Shown here: in pieces, positions 21,986-33,638 of the stretch | Layout of the letters: each line of letters starts with the position of its first letter | Position numbering within the stretch: position 1 is the stretch's first letter | Assembly: GCA_037952775.1 (NCBI GenBank) | Contig: JBANAY010000003.1 | Coordinates: forward strand, 36,704,001 to 36,768,000 | DNA length: 64,000 nt | Direction: 5' to 3' | DNA from: Clonostachys chloroleuca | Taxonomy: Eukaryota > Ascomycota > Sordariomycetes > Hypocreales > Bionectriaceae | Notes under the pieces: generated by a model | What the model saw: only the letters and a program-made list of their open reading frames with translations | The model's database searches: none | What the model was told of the DNA's origin: nothing | Position numbers and translations under genes: made by a program

Positions 21986-22591
21986 ATGAGTCACCGCCTA
22001 TCACGTCGCCATTCCACCTCCTTCGAGGACCAGCTCCTCGAGCTGGTGGATGATCTCGACGACGATCAAGTCTACGAGCTGCTGCAGGACCTGAACAACA
22101 CCGTCGAAAGCAACGTCGCGGTCTCCCACGGCATCGATCTCTTCGAGCACGCGAAGCACAAGCCGATAAACCCCCCAGCGCCGCCGCCCGCCCGTCAAAC
22201 TTCAATCCGCCGCTCTGCCTTCGGTCTCCCAAAGCTATTCAGATCGGCGAGCAAAAGAATATCATCAGCCCCAGCACCGAACCCGCGTTTGAAGACGGGA
22301 GCGCCGAACGCTCGACGACACTACCGAAAAATCAGTCGACCTACGCTATCGTCATATGGCAGCGTCCCCGACCTAAACGGCGCCCTGCTGTCGGCGTACT
22401 TGGCGCGCAATCCGGTGCAATCCGATCATAACACCCCGTCTCCCATCCTGGAAACGCCATCACCCGACAGCGCGAGTGCACACCTCGATGCTCAGGACCC
22501 CGGCATGGATTTACTCGCGCCATTTGTCTTCGGTGGGTCCTCAAGGGAAGGAGAGAAAATAGGGAGTATCTCAGAGGTCCTCGGATTCTGA
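21986..22591 (+). CDS. Small Ser/Pro-rich protein, function unknown
   Basis: A single exon encodes 201 residues. The N-terminus has an acidic, probably helical segment (FEDQLLELVDDLDDDQVYEL, about residues 13-32). A basic Ser/Arg/Pro-rich middle with SIRR- and SASKR-type sites follows, then a Ser/Pro-rich C-terminus. No signal peptide, membrane segment or known domain is visible. GC-rich codon choice and length favour this frame over the minus-strand ORFs that overlap it (Ala/Arg-rich translations typical of shadows). It is likely a soluble, largely disordered regulatory or orphan protein. Confidence 0.55.
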   Translation: MSHRLSRRHSTSFEDQLLELVDDLDDDQVYELLQDLNNTVESNVAVSHGIDLFEHAKHKPINPPAPPPARQTSIRRSAFGLPKLFRSASKRISSAPAPNPRLKTGAPNARRHYRKISRPTLSSYGSVPDLNGALLSAYLARNPVQSDHNTPSPILETPSPDSASAHLDAQDPGMDLLAPFVFGGSSREGEKIGSISEVLGF

Positions 22592-23461
22592 GAAAGGACG
22601 TGTAGGATCAAGGCGAATTTTCCATTGTGTAACTGATACCCATATTGCTTCATACATTCCAGGGTGAGGTTCCTTATCCCAGCGTCCAGGCCGAACATAG
22701 CGCGAGGACCAGAAGCCTGTAAATCAACATCGCCACTTGCTGAGATGGTGTTTGAGGATTGGGCTGACGGCACGGCCATTCGAGCGCACATGCAACCTAG
22801 AAGCTGTGGGCAGCGACACCAACAACACTTCATCATCGTTCATTCGTGAATACTTTCCTAGCTGACCAGTCTTTCTGCCGTTATCAATCATATGTATATC
22901 AATCAAGAATAGAATTGTGGCCTATCACTTAAGGCTATTCTAACAAGACATGTTAATGAAATCCTTGCACAAATCTCCAGGATCCCGAAGCTGCGACCAG
23001 GTAGAGTTTCCAATTTCTACCGCACGCGGCCAACCTACCCTAGAGACAGAGACAATGAGGGTTGTCATCGAATTCAGTGTTACTGATGACAAGAATTCGT
23101 AGGTCGGTGATAACCTTGATGAAGAGAGTCAAGGCCCTGACATTTCCATCTGGTATTTCAACTGTTCTGCCGGCAGTTTAGTAAATGATCCCAGCTTCGA
23201 GCACATGGTCTGGATGGGACTCATACGACGACCCTACGACCACACTACACCCAGTATCCATATCTAATGGGGGAAGACATGAATACGGCGCCACAAGAAG
23301 GGATTAGTGAGCCTTGGTCGAGAAACACAGTATGACATGCAACAGAAATTCGTGATTTCCCTTGACATACAAGCAAAGTGACACCTCATCATTCTGCGAG
23401 AATAGCTGACTGTGCGGGTCTTTCATTAAACGAGCTATATATACTACCGGCTCAACCACAC
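22592..23461. other. Intergenic, 870 bases
   Basis: Convergent 3' flanks of the small gene (plus) and the permease (minus). No supported gene; short ORFs overlap each other on both strands. Confidence 0.5.
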
Positions 23462-25313
23462 TTATTCGTCCCTAAATGTCTTGGGAACTCGGCGATAAAC
23501 AACAACGTTTGTACCATCCGCCAGTGGTTCGTTTCGAGGCTCCATCGTGTACTTCCCAATCTTGGGTGCGGCCACCCACCAGACAAACCAAAACACCACC
23601 GAGGCAAGAAGAACAGCGATACCAACCACACAGTACAGCCAATAAGGAAGTGGGGGTGTGTCTCCCACGCCGTTTGGTGGACGCAGGAAAGGGGCGATCA
23701 GCTGGAACGCCTGACCTGCCATGTAAAAAGCAGCAACCGGCAACCACACCTTGAATGGCCTGTTCGTGTTCGGTTCCTTCCAGCGCAGGTAGAAGAGACC
23801 CAGGACAACGAGGAAGTTGATGACTGCACCGGGGTAGCCCTCCAAGTCGAGGATGAAGTTGTATGCGTTTCCAAATGGAATGGCCACGATCACGATGAAG
23901 GACGGGATATAATGGAGGAGAAGACCGGATGAAGGAGAGCCGAATGGCCAGGATGATGCCCAGAACCGGGAAAATGGAATGACTCCTTCCTTTGCCAACT
24001 CCGCGTTTACTCGGGATTGAGAGAACGTGACTGTGAGTACATTTCCGAAGGCAGAGAGAGCAACGAGTACGCTGTTTAGGTTAGCTTCCTTCTTTACGTC
24101 CAAGGCAAGATGGATGAAAATTTACGAACCTCATTGCGGTCTTGGCTGACTTCCCAAAGACCTTGTCCATGAAGTATGCAGCAACAGTTGTGCCACTGTG
24201 GGCGATTTCGCTGGGTGTAGCTGCTGCAAAGTATGCGACATTTGCCATGAGATATAAAACGCCGCAGGTTGTGAGGCCAACAGGTCCAGCAATCTTGATG
24301 GTCCGCACTGGGTTCTTGACCTCGTTCAGGACGTACATGGCGTTTGACCATCTATCCAAAATTAACAACTGCCCCAGTCTTGATGTTATGAACCGTTCAT
24401 CGATCACTTACCCAGCAAAAGAGTTTAGCACCTTGAACAGTGCTGTGGCATACGGATTTCCAGAAGTTGCTGAGCCCTCGAAAGCGTTGCGAAAGCTGGC
24501 ATGAGGGTCAGGAACGGCCGCGACACCACCACCAAGCACAACCCATCCTGTGACGACAATGAACAAGAGTAGAGCAATCTTGAGCACTGTGAAGAAGTTC
24601 ATGCCATGAACACCGATCTTTGGGAAGAAAGTGTGGATGATTGTGATGAAGGTAATGACACCGATCGCAATACCACGTTGTTGCCATTCAGTTGCAGTGT
24701 GGCCGGCTGCATTGATGACGTTGGATGCGAAAACAATACATCCGGAAGCTATCGATGGTTCAAGTCAATATTCGGATGGCATGTACATGAAACGAGAGCC
24801 ATGGATATGCCTACCCGTAAATCCAAGAGCAATAGCTTGGACGGCAAACACCGTGGTGATGAGCATATGCGGCTTCTTGTACGCAGCTTCAAGATAGACC
24901 TTTTCACCACCACTCCGAGGAATCATGCAGGCGAATTCCAGCCAGACGCAGAGTCCAGCCATGGCCAGTAAAAGACCCAATACCCATAGCATCAACGCAG
25001 CTCCCACGCTGCCAACCCCCTGTACGATTGATGAAGGTGTCGAAAAGATACCTGTACCAATAATACGTCCGATACTGTAGGCCCACCATGATTAGCTGCG
25101 TCACTTGAAAACCTAGGTCATGTGGCAATCATACATTAAAGAAGATGTACTGAAGATACCAAGGTGACGACCGAGACCACCCTCGGTGTATTGGTCGAAT
25201 GTCAAGTTTCCAACGTCATCCTTGGCTCCCTCTACTGAGGGTCTTGCTCCGTCGGTCTCATAAGTGGCCTCGGCCGAGTCACTCGCCGAATGCCTTGCAG
25301 ACTTCTCTGCCAT
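23462..25313 (-). CDS. Amino-acid permease, methionine (MUP1) type
   Basis: Five exons on the minus strand: 25313-25135, 25074-24815, 24748-24412, 24351-24130 and 24071-23462, with four GT-AG introns of 58-66 bases. The product is an APC-superfamily transporter with about 12 membrane segments, closest in feel to fungal high-affinity methionine permeases. After a hydrophilic Ser/Glu/Asp-rich N-tail come the first-helix signature (IIGRIIGTGIFSTPSS), LWVLGLLLAMAGLCVWLEF, PRSGGEKVYLE, and the later GWSNAMYVLNEVKNPVRTI, FGNVLTVTFSQSRV and a cytosolic C-tail. It moves an amino acid, probably methionine or cysteine, with protons across the plasma membrane; the substrate is inferred from family. All splice joins keep the frame and the start codon leads directly into the tail. 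A TATA-like element is near 25490. Confidence 0.88.
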
Positions 25314-27659
25314 ATCCGACAGTGCTAGGGATGGACGGTGTAAGATGCTGTTTAAATGAAATTAGACACTAATCTCAGGCGCTGATCTCGCTGGAAAAGA
25401 AGAAAAGGAAAAGAAAACGGCTGTAACTCGTAAGAACAATGCTTCACTGAACCTTCTTCATCGTGCCGATCGCATACCTGTATATAAGGTTTTCTTCATA
25501 TTCCCTTCACTGCTATCATTGTGCTTTGACTCTCAAGTTGAACTCATATGGAGGATGAATTGCGTGATGCCGTGATTGCCGTGCGTGCCATATTTCCGGC
25601 TCACGGCAGGCTGCAGGATCGCTGGTTTGGAATAGCGCCCAAGGACCGGGAGTGAGATCTACACAGATCGTCTTACGAATACACCAAATATAAATATCCC
25701 TTTGATCTTATTGGCTCTGGGGGACAAAAAGAGAAATCTGGCATGTATCCACATCATTGAACCACGCTTGGAAATAGACGAGCCAACACATTTTCGCGTT
25801 GCCCAGCTGAACGCATTCATCGATATCGAAGCCAAATGGCCCCGGCTTGAGCCAAGAATAAACATTGGGCACGGACTAGGATGATAGGCTCAGTGGCGTG
25901 CTAGAAAAATGGACCAATTCCTTGGAGAGCCTCTCGCTGTGTGCTGCAGTTGGTCGCGTGCTGCCGTGAGATGATGCTGCTAGGACCCTGTCAAGCTGTC
26001 TCAGCGTAAATTACATAGAGTGCGGGGAGAGGTTAAGACACCAGGGAAAACTCTGCTAGGCAGCCATTTTCCGGCTTTCTACGAGACATACAGCATGCAC
26101 ATGCTTCGTCAAGCTCTGCTGGATGAAATAAAGGAGAACCTAAGCGGGAGACGAAGCTACATTAGCTGCATATGCTGAAAGCAGCGTCCCCCTTTAGCTC
26201 GGATTCGGCAGACTAACCGGACGAGCCGTCCAGCACTTGGGAATGTATGCATTGGGCGAATCTGCATTTGGCAAGGAGGTCTCGGTCATACCGTGCGCCA
26301 GCCCGTTCGCCGGAGGATCCAGAACAAGGGTCACGCGTGTTATCCACCTTATTTAGCCATCATCGTACGTCGAGTTCTAAATTCGATCCGTCTCAATTGA
26401 CTTCCTAGTGCTAATTGGGCGGTTCAATAAAGGTCTGTGTGGATTTGGAACGAAGCTTCCCTTTTAAGTTATTACAAATTTGATTAGATTCAGGAGAACG
26501 GCAGCTTACAAGACTAAATTACAATGCTTGACCATGATAGCGAATGGATGGGACTCGATTGTCCTCTTAGTTGGTTGGTCAATGCTCACTTTGTCTCTTA
26601 TTCAATTCAAGCCGCCCTTGCCCATTCATTACTTGTGTAATACAAGACACAGATACCTGAAGTATCAACAGAACTCTTAGTTCTTGCTGTGAGTGGCGAG
26701 TATTTGAGTGAACTGATAGGTCCTCGATACGCTCGACTTGAAGGTATATCTGTTGCATTTCAAGGAATTCTGGTTGTAATATATGCCATAGTCAACAACG
26801 GGACTAGTAGGGCTGTGTCTGGCTGTGATACGTGGAATTACCCTTCAATATCGCTTCAATATGGCGGAAAATTGATGCTGAAGGGAGCGTTCGTGATGCA
26901 ATGATCAGGTCATTTAACGAACACCACTCGTGTATCGATCCCACCACGGGAGAGATTACAAAGAGATTACAACTCACTAGAGTATTGGGATAATCGCAAT
27001 AAGGACTTAATGCCCCGGGGAAATCTTCTTACACGCATTCGTGATCTTTTGGTATTACTGAACAAGTTGGAGTGTTTTAAGTAACCTTGTGGGAGAACTT
27101 CAGAAAACTGCCTGAACCAGCTAAAGCTTACCTTGAAAGATGATACGAGCCTTCATTACACGGTAGATGTTGTGTCACATTAGTTCCACCCAAAAATCAA
27201 CGACACCTATGTATGGTCAGAATGAAGATTGGTTCAGTGCAAATATCTGGTTACGAATTTTAGGACACCAAATATCGCCATATCCTGGGAACATCAGCTC
27301 CAAATAGACAAACCCTTCACACCCTCATCACATGCCACGAAAAATAAAGATCCGTGGCCTAATATTTGACCATTATCAGATCAATTTTCAGCGCATCTTC
27401 TCCATTCCAAGCTCACTTGGGGTAATAATAGTTTTCATTCAATAATATCTCTTTGAAACTGCGCTATCCGCGCGCAACAGGGTCACTTTTTATTCCCTGA
27501 AAGTTATACACATATCAAACAGAAAATGGACAAAGCTTCCGTCAGATTATGCTCAGTCTCGAAACTTCCCGGTGCCCGCCAAATCTCAAAGTGCTCGATA
27601 TTGATCTCCTGCCATAATGACGGACTTGTCGCTTCCCGCCAATAATTCTCCCTCCGTTC
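25314..27659. other. Intergenic, about 2.3 kb
   Basis: Upstream of the permease and downstream of the orphan gene at 27660. Only short ORFs under 75 residues. No repeat or mobile element recognised. Confidence 0.5.
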
Positions 27660-28589
27660 TCATAGGTAGAAGGTATTACCAAACATTGAGCTCTTTGCAG
27701 GCTTTTCGGACGAAGGCATGGAGCATTTTAGGTTTGCCTGACCCGTTCCAAACCCTTGACCCCCTGTGCCAAAGCACCAGCGGACAGAAGCGACCGTCTG
27801 CGTCTTACTTGGGCTTTCAGCACTGATGCTAGACGGTTGTCTTCCTAACAGCTCCGGATCCTTTTGTCCAAAAAAGTGTCTGTTTTTAGCAGGCGCCTTG
27901 TCCGGGTTTGCCTCAGGGAGGTTTGGATGACTTGGAGGAGGGGAAGGAGCATCTCCCCAAGAAATAGGGGGGATACTAGTAACCAAAGGATAATGATAGG
28001 GAAGGGCAAATGGAGCAAATGAAGGAAAATCTCCGTTGTAGTGGATATCTCCAGCCGTTTCTTTAAGGATATCTCCAGCCGTTTCTTTAACAACCGCATC
28101 ACTAGAAGCAGAGTCATTCGAGTTCGCAGAGTCATTCGAGTTCGCATAGCCACTCAGAGGCTTGAGCACGCCGGCAGCAACCAACTCCTCGAAATTGAAA
28201 TCGATCCCACTGGATTCTGTTTGCTCCGTGGCCAAAGTGAGATGCTCATCGATATAAGAGAAGTCCTCATCGGGCCTACTTTCAAGTTAGCCATGTGTTC
28301 CTTCATGGCGCGAGGAAATTGGCCTAGAAATTGATCTGAAAGAACGAGACTGGACCTGTAACTGACAAACGTACCCTAACGCCTTGGCGAGGTAAGACTT
28401 TTTTGTCTGATCGAGAGAATACCAATGCCGTACGAACACGAGATACACCGCCTCTTGTGGCAATAGACTCCCAACACATTCATGAACGAGTGCCTTGCAA
28501 AAGGGTTTGGATTGCTTCAACTTTGCCAACTCCTTCCGATATGAGGTTTTGGCCGGTGCTGGCCCGGAAGGAGACTTAGATAGAGCCAT
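27660..28589 (-). CDS. Orphan protein with in-frame tandem micro-duplications
   Basis: Two exons, 28589-28375 and 28275-27660, joined across a 99-base intron (gtacgt...ctaacttgaaagtag, with a clear branch site). The product is about 276 residues. The N-terminal 70 residues look folded (FCKALVHECVGSLLPQEAVY, then a YLAKALG helix). A linker, FNFEELVAAGVLKPLSGY, is followed by a low-complexity part with two tandem duplications (ANSNDS twice; an eight-residue KETAGDIL unit twice), then a Pro-rich tail. No signal peptide, membrane segment or known domain. The ATG at 28589 is the first in frame after upstream non-ATG codons. Function unknown. Confidence 0.55.
28043..28090 (+). repeat. 24-bp perfect tandem duplication inside the orphan CDS
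   Basis: Units 28043-28066 and 28067-28090 are identical (GGATATCTCCAGCCGTTTCT then TTAA). The unit is a multiple of three, so it adds eight residues without breaking the frame. Confidence 0.95.
28110..28145 (+). repeat. 18-bp perfect tandem duplication inside the orphan CDS
   Basis: Units 28110-28127 and 28128-28145 are identical (AGAGTCATTCGAGTTCGC) and encode a repeated six-residue Asn/Ser/Asp segment. Confidence 0.95.
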
Positions 28590-29655
28590 GGTTTGCGAGA
28601 GACACACGTAGAATCTAATGCTAAATTTGAGAAAGGAAGTTAATGGAATCCCGGGCAGTTTTGGATGTGGAGAACAGGTGGTAAAGTGGTGATGGACAGT
28701 GTCTGGTTTCTCGGGAGCAATAGTGCCTTCTTATAGCTGAAGCAACCATCTTGAGCGTTGCGGATAACTGAACAGAGCATATGGAGCTAAATGTGATTCA
28801 CTGTTTTAGAACTCTGAAGGTTCAAATGAGAAAAAGTATTCGAACAGCCTTCTATTGTCTAGTTTCATGTTTGATTTCATTCTAAGCGCCCGGTCAGCAT
28901 TAATGGGCTTGGTTCTCACCATTGTGCTACTATAAAAGATTTAAAACAAGGCTCTATACTTAAATCACGATCAATATTGGATTAAAAGCAAAAGGAAACG
29001 GGGCATCTCTTTGTGAGGCGTTCGCTCGAGATAATGCCAAGTGTTTCCGGACAAAGCCAAGGCGTGAGCGAACAACACTTGGCCTCAAAAGGCAAGCCCT
29101 TTGGTTGCGTAGACGGAACCACAAAAGGAAATCTTCCGACCTGCCAAGGCCCAGCGAGTCCGCCCTTGATTCGCCTTCTCCAAGCCCAGCGTGGGGGCTC
29201 CGGGAAGACTTGACCCGAGTCAATGCAGCTTCCCCTCCGATCGCTCCCCGACCGCCGCCCATCAAGGTTAAGGCCCTGTATAGCGAGATGTGATATGCGG
29301 GGAATTGCTGCGCTTCGGTTCCCTTTTGGTTCAGTGCCGCATTGAGGAAACACGCCGGGCAGCCCAAGTTGTCTTCCCCGCGCATCGTCGCTCGCCATAC
29401 GTCCAATGGGAGCGGATGTAGGATTAACTTTGTTTCCACAGATCTAGGCGCCATGGCCCATCCCAGACTGGCAAGCCGAAGCGCAGGAGCTCACATGATC
29501 ATCACCTTGCAGTTGGAGTCCGGCGTCGGGAGATTTCCAGTTCACGATACTCTCTAGTGCGGAGTGTTATTTAAGCAAATAGCATGTCTAAATTGAAATA
29601 GTCTTTACATCCCCTCATAGATCTGACCTTAAATAGACAGTAGAAAACGGCCATC
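28590..29655. other. Intergenic, about 1.1 kb
   Basis: Divergent upstream region of the orphan gene (minus) and the monooxygenase (plus). A 164-residue minus-strand ORF at 28960-29454 overlaps plus-strand ORFs of similar quality; I do not support it as a gene. Confidence 0.5.
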
Positions 29656-31593
29656 ATGTCATCGCCGTACGGGCCAGACTTTCCCGAGGACAACAGGGTG
29701 GAAACGGGGTCCGTCAACATCGCCGCCGCGTCCTTCCCCGCCATCTCCGACACCTCCTCCGTGAACCCCGACGAAGCAGCCATCTCCATCGTCGACAAGC
29801 TCAACCATGCCCTGAACGAGAAGCACACTGAGTCGCTCGCAAATTTGTTCCTCGATTCCTCCTACTGGCGAGACCACCTCTGCCTCTCGTGGGACTACCG
29901 CACCATCAACGGCGGCGCCAACATCTCCCGCTTCATCGCCGACTCGGAGTGGCGCATCAGCCATGTCGAGATCGATCGGTCGCGGCCCCATCGCGCGCCC
30001 CAGCTGGCTACCATGGACGTGAACAAGACCATCAAGGTGGTCCGTTTCTTCGTCAACGTCGCCACGAAGTTCGGCAGGGGACAGGGGGTGTTTCGCCTGA
30101 TGCGGGTCGACGGGCAGTGGAAGATTCTCACCTTGTACAGTGTGCTGCAGGAGCTCAAGGGGTTGGAGGAGCCCCGCGGGAGTCGACGACCCCACGGTAA
30201 AGAGTACGACGGGCTGGGCGGGAATCCCACGTGGAAGGAGAACCGTCAAAGGGAGGAGAATGTCGAGAAGGAGGACCCCGCTGTGCTGATCATCGGTATG
30301 CTTAATCACTGCCCTCGTCTATGACCGACAGGATGAAGAATTGATGAGTGCTAATGTTATTCTTCAGGCGCTGGCCAGGCTGGTCTGTGTGCCGCTGCCC
30401 GCCTCAAGATGCTCAAGGTCGAGACGCTCGTCATCGACAGGGAGGATCGCGTTGGTGACAACTGGAGGAACCGCTACCGACGACTCATCCTCCATGACCC
30501 TGTGTGGTCCGACCACCTTCCATACCTACACTTTCCCGACCACTGGCCTGTGTACACGCCCAAGGACAAACTCGGAGACTTCTTCGAGTCTTACGCCAGC
30601 TTACTGGAACTCAACGTGTGGACGAAGACGGAGCTCGTCTCCTCATCCTGGGATGAGGAAAAGAAGCACTGGACCGTGACGGTTGAGCGCCAGGTGGGCG
30701 ACAAGAAGGAAACAAGGACCTTCCACCCTCGACACGTCATCCAGGCGACGGGGCACTCTGGGAAGAAGAACATCCCAGTAATAAAGGGAATGGACACCTT
30801 CAAGGGTCTGCTCTGCCACAGCGCCGAGTTCCCAGGGGCCAAGCCCGAATCCAGAGGGAAGCGCGCGGTTGTTGTTGGGTCGTGCAATTCGGGGCACGAC
30901 ATCGCGCAGGACTACTACGAGAACGGCTACGAGGTCACCATGCTACAACGTTCCTCTACCTGTGTCATTTCTTCCTACTCGTCTGCTACTATTGCCCTTG
31001 GGGAGCTGTACAGTGAGGGCAGCCCGCCAGTTGATGATGCGGATGTGCTGAACCTCAGTCTCCCCGGGCCGCTTTCGAAGAGGGCGCAGATCGATACGGC
31101 TCTTGCGCAGCACAACCAAGATAAGGAGCTACTCGAGGGTCTGCAGAAGGCTGGGTTCAAGGTTGACAAGGGACCTGACTTTGGAGGGCTGATTGCAAAG
31201 TATTACCAGCGCGGAGGAGGATACTACATTGATGTGGGCGCCAGCCAGTTGATCATTGAAGGGAAGATCAAGATCAAGCACGGTCAGGAGGTCGATGAAG
31301 TGACAGAAGATGGCCTTAGGTTAACGGACGGGACGGTTCTGCCAGCTGACGAGGTCGTCTTTGCGACTGGCTACCAGAACATGAGGACGCAATCGCGCGT
31401 GATCTTCGGTGACGAGGTTGCAGATCGGCTGCAGGATGTCTGGGGACTCGATCATGAGGGCGAGTTCCGCACGATGTGGCGTCCCAGCGGCCACCCGGGC
31501 TTTTGGTTCATGGGAGGCAATCTGTTGCTTTGTCGATACTTCTCTGCGCTTTTGGCTCTACAGATCAAGGCCAGAGAGGTCGGGTTGGTCTAG
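29656..31593 (+). CDS. Flavin-containing monooxygenase with N-terminal NTF2-like part
   Basis: Exons 29656-30295 and 30368-31593 are joined across a 72-base intron (gtatgc...cttcag), giving about 621 residues. The first ~190 residues are an alpha/beta SnoaL/NTF2-like segment (LNHALNEKHTESLANLF, later WKILTLYSVLQEL). Next comes an FAD site VLIIGAGQAGLCAAARL at about 210, interrupted exactly by the intron. The FMO fingerprint F-x-G-x-x-x-H-S appears as FKGLLCHSAEF, the NADPH site as VVVGSCNSGHDIA (GxGxxG variant), and a late VVFATGY as in class B monooxygenases. It uses NADPH and O2 to oxygenate a soft nucleophile or a ketone; the substrate is unknown. Fungal proteins with this two-part layout often sit near secondary-metabolism genes, but no synthase is present here. 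Confidence 0.88.
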
Positions 31594-33638
31594 GCCAGCG
31601 TATCCGGCAGCATTGCGTTTCGGTGTAGCAGCTAGTGTTCAGCATGGAAATCGAGTGATTCGTGATCGTCGACATTGGCAAGTGTAGTCCTGATATGGGA
31701 TGGCGCACCGTCGGAAAGGGGGAAATGCTGGAGCTCGTAACTCGTTCCTCAGGTCTCGGAGCTCGGCATGGCACATTGACGGACAAAACGGTGACCGACC
31801 ACTCGGAATTGAAGTATCCAGCAGAGTAAGATGATCGTGTCCATGTTGGATATCTGGGTCGAAATACGAACGCAGGGGGTTAGCTCGTATACATCTTCTC
31901 ATTTACAGTACTAAGCCATGTCGAGATTAGTTCATGACCTCAATAGCCTCCAACTCACTCAAGTTGCTGCGTAGTCTCGCCACGATCCTACCTATCCTAG
32001 TATCTTCCTAGTGACGAGTCCCAGATTTTTTCCTCGTCAGAGAGTTGGAAGTAGAGTCGCAGGTTCTCGGTAAGCTGGAAATTCATGCTATGAAGAAAGC
32101 CCCCGTCACAGTTTCATAGTTTCACGTCCGAGGCGGGCCGAGGCGGGCATGGTCAAATGATCAAGAAGGCGTTGGTCTTGTCGAGGGGAATTACCGCTTG
32201 GAGTTCCTGGGGAGAGTACTGCAGCGCATTGGAAACGACTGAGAAAGGAGAAGGGGCTGAGCGAATCTCGACTGCTATATCGTTTTTCTAATGTCACAAG
32301 AATAGTTATATGGGGGGCCGACGATTTCGTAGGCCCGCGCCAGTGTGTATCATCAACTAGCGGGGGAGTTCTAGAAGGGTTTATTTGCTTTGGTGCAGCG
32401 GGAACCAACGCTTCAGATCAATAGTCTGAAGCCGCAGATAATTCTCACAATGATCTGGATTGTCTCAACAGAGGATGAAGAAGTCTGGTGCCCATATTGT
32501 CGAAATTGCCTAGTTTAGCGACAATGGGCGTTTCCGGGCGAGCTCAAGACTGATCTTCGCATTGGATGCCTCTCGGATAGGGTCTTCGTGAAGCGAACTC
32601 GGCTTTGTCTCTCATTGGAAACTGGTTAACCTAGAACTCCTAGCACTGCCTCGCTGCATTTCGTGATCTGCCGTGATGCGTACCTGGATCGTCGACAGAG
32701 GGCGAGTGCGTGGGCGTATGTTTCAGAAGAACGGGTCATTTTTGTTCCTGGTTCGTGGTGCGCGTAAGTGGGGCGATAGACGGCCCAATTCGGCCTAGAC
32801 CGAGGCCCCGATCTGGAGAAAATCTTTCCTTCTGCTGCGATTCATCGCCAAGAGTCTGCACGAACAGCGATAATGCTTGGCGATGCGTCGATGCTGCACC
32901 TCTTCGAAACGACAGACTGACTACCTACATACTCCCTGACGATTGAGGCGGCCCCAGGGTAGGGCGTATAGGCACTACTGGCAGACTAGAACATCTATAT
33001 ATCTCACCAGCTAAGCGCGCAGCAAATGACCGGGCGGCCTCCAAACCGCCATCGCCAGCCAACTATTGAAATGGCTCGCCTGATCCTGGGCGTCCCTGCA
33101 TGAAAGGGCCCGGTGTCACGGCAGTCTGCGTCCCTTCTGGGCATGGCTGCGCCGAGTATCCGGCCATTCATTAACTGTCCCGCCGTTGGACCCTCGATCT
33201 GGGGGCATTAATGTGGACCAGCCTGGCTGGATTGCGTGTAGCTTCATCATCCTCATGCCGGTGAGCCGATCTGCCGTGTGTCATGTCCTTCCAGCGTCCA
33301 GGGGCGACACCATGGCACCACGCAAGCGTCGTACCGCAGTGGCTCACGCACACGCACTCGCATCCCCTTAATGGCCGCATCTGGTGAAGCTGGCGTGGCC
33401 GCGCTGCTAAAACTGCTCCCCTTCCGGCCCCTCCCACTGCCGCGCCTCTGTCCTGACCTTTTCCCAAGTCTGCTGTTTCCCGGGCCTGATTTCTGCTTCC
33501 TGTTCATCACCACCCACACTCGTTGACCCTCTCTGCTTCTTGTTGTCGTTTCCAGACGGCAATCGCGCCATTTTTCCTTCGCTCTGCATGCAGCCCTGGA
33601 TCAGTACACTCTTTTGAAATAGAAATTCTCTCGTTACA
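31594..33638. other. Intergenic, about 2 kb
   Basis: Between the monooxygenase and the GH72 gene, both on plus. No supported gene. The last ~500 bases are pyrimidine-rich (CTTCC/TCTC tracts), as is common in promoters of highly expressed fungal genes. Confidence 0.5.

Noticed and set aside
22492..22836. 114-residue minus-strand ORF after the small Ser/Pro-rich gene
   Set aside because: No motif and overlaps the supported plus-strand gene end.
28960..29454. 164-residue minus-strand ORF
   Set aside because: No domain, Arg/Leu-rich translation and overlapping plus-strand ORFs of equal quality; looks like a chance frame in GC-rich DNA.
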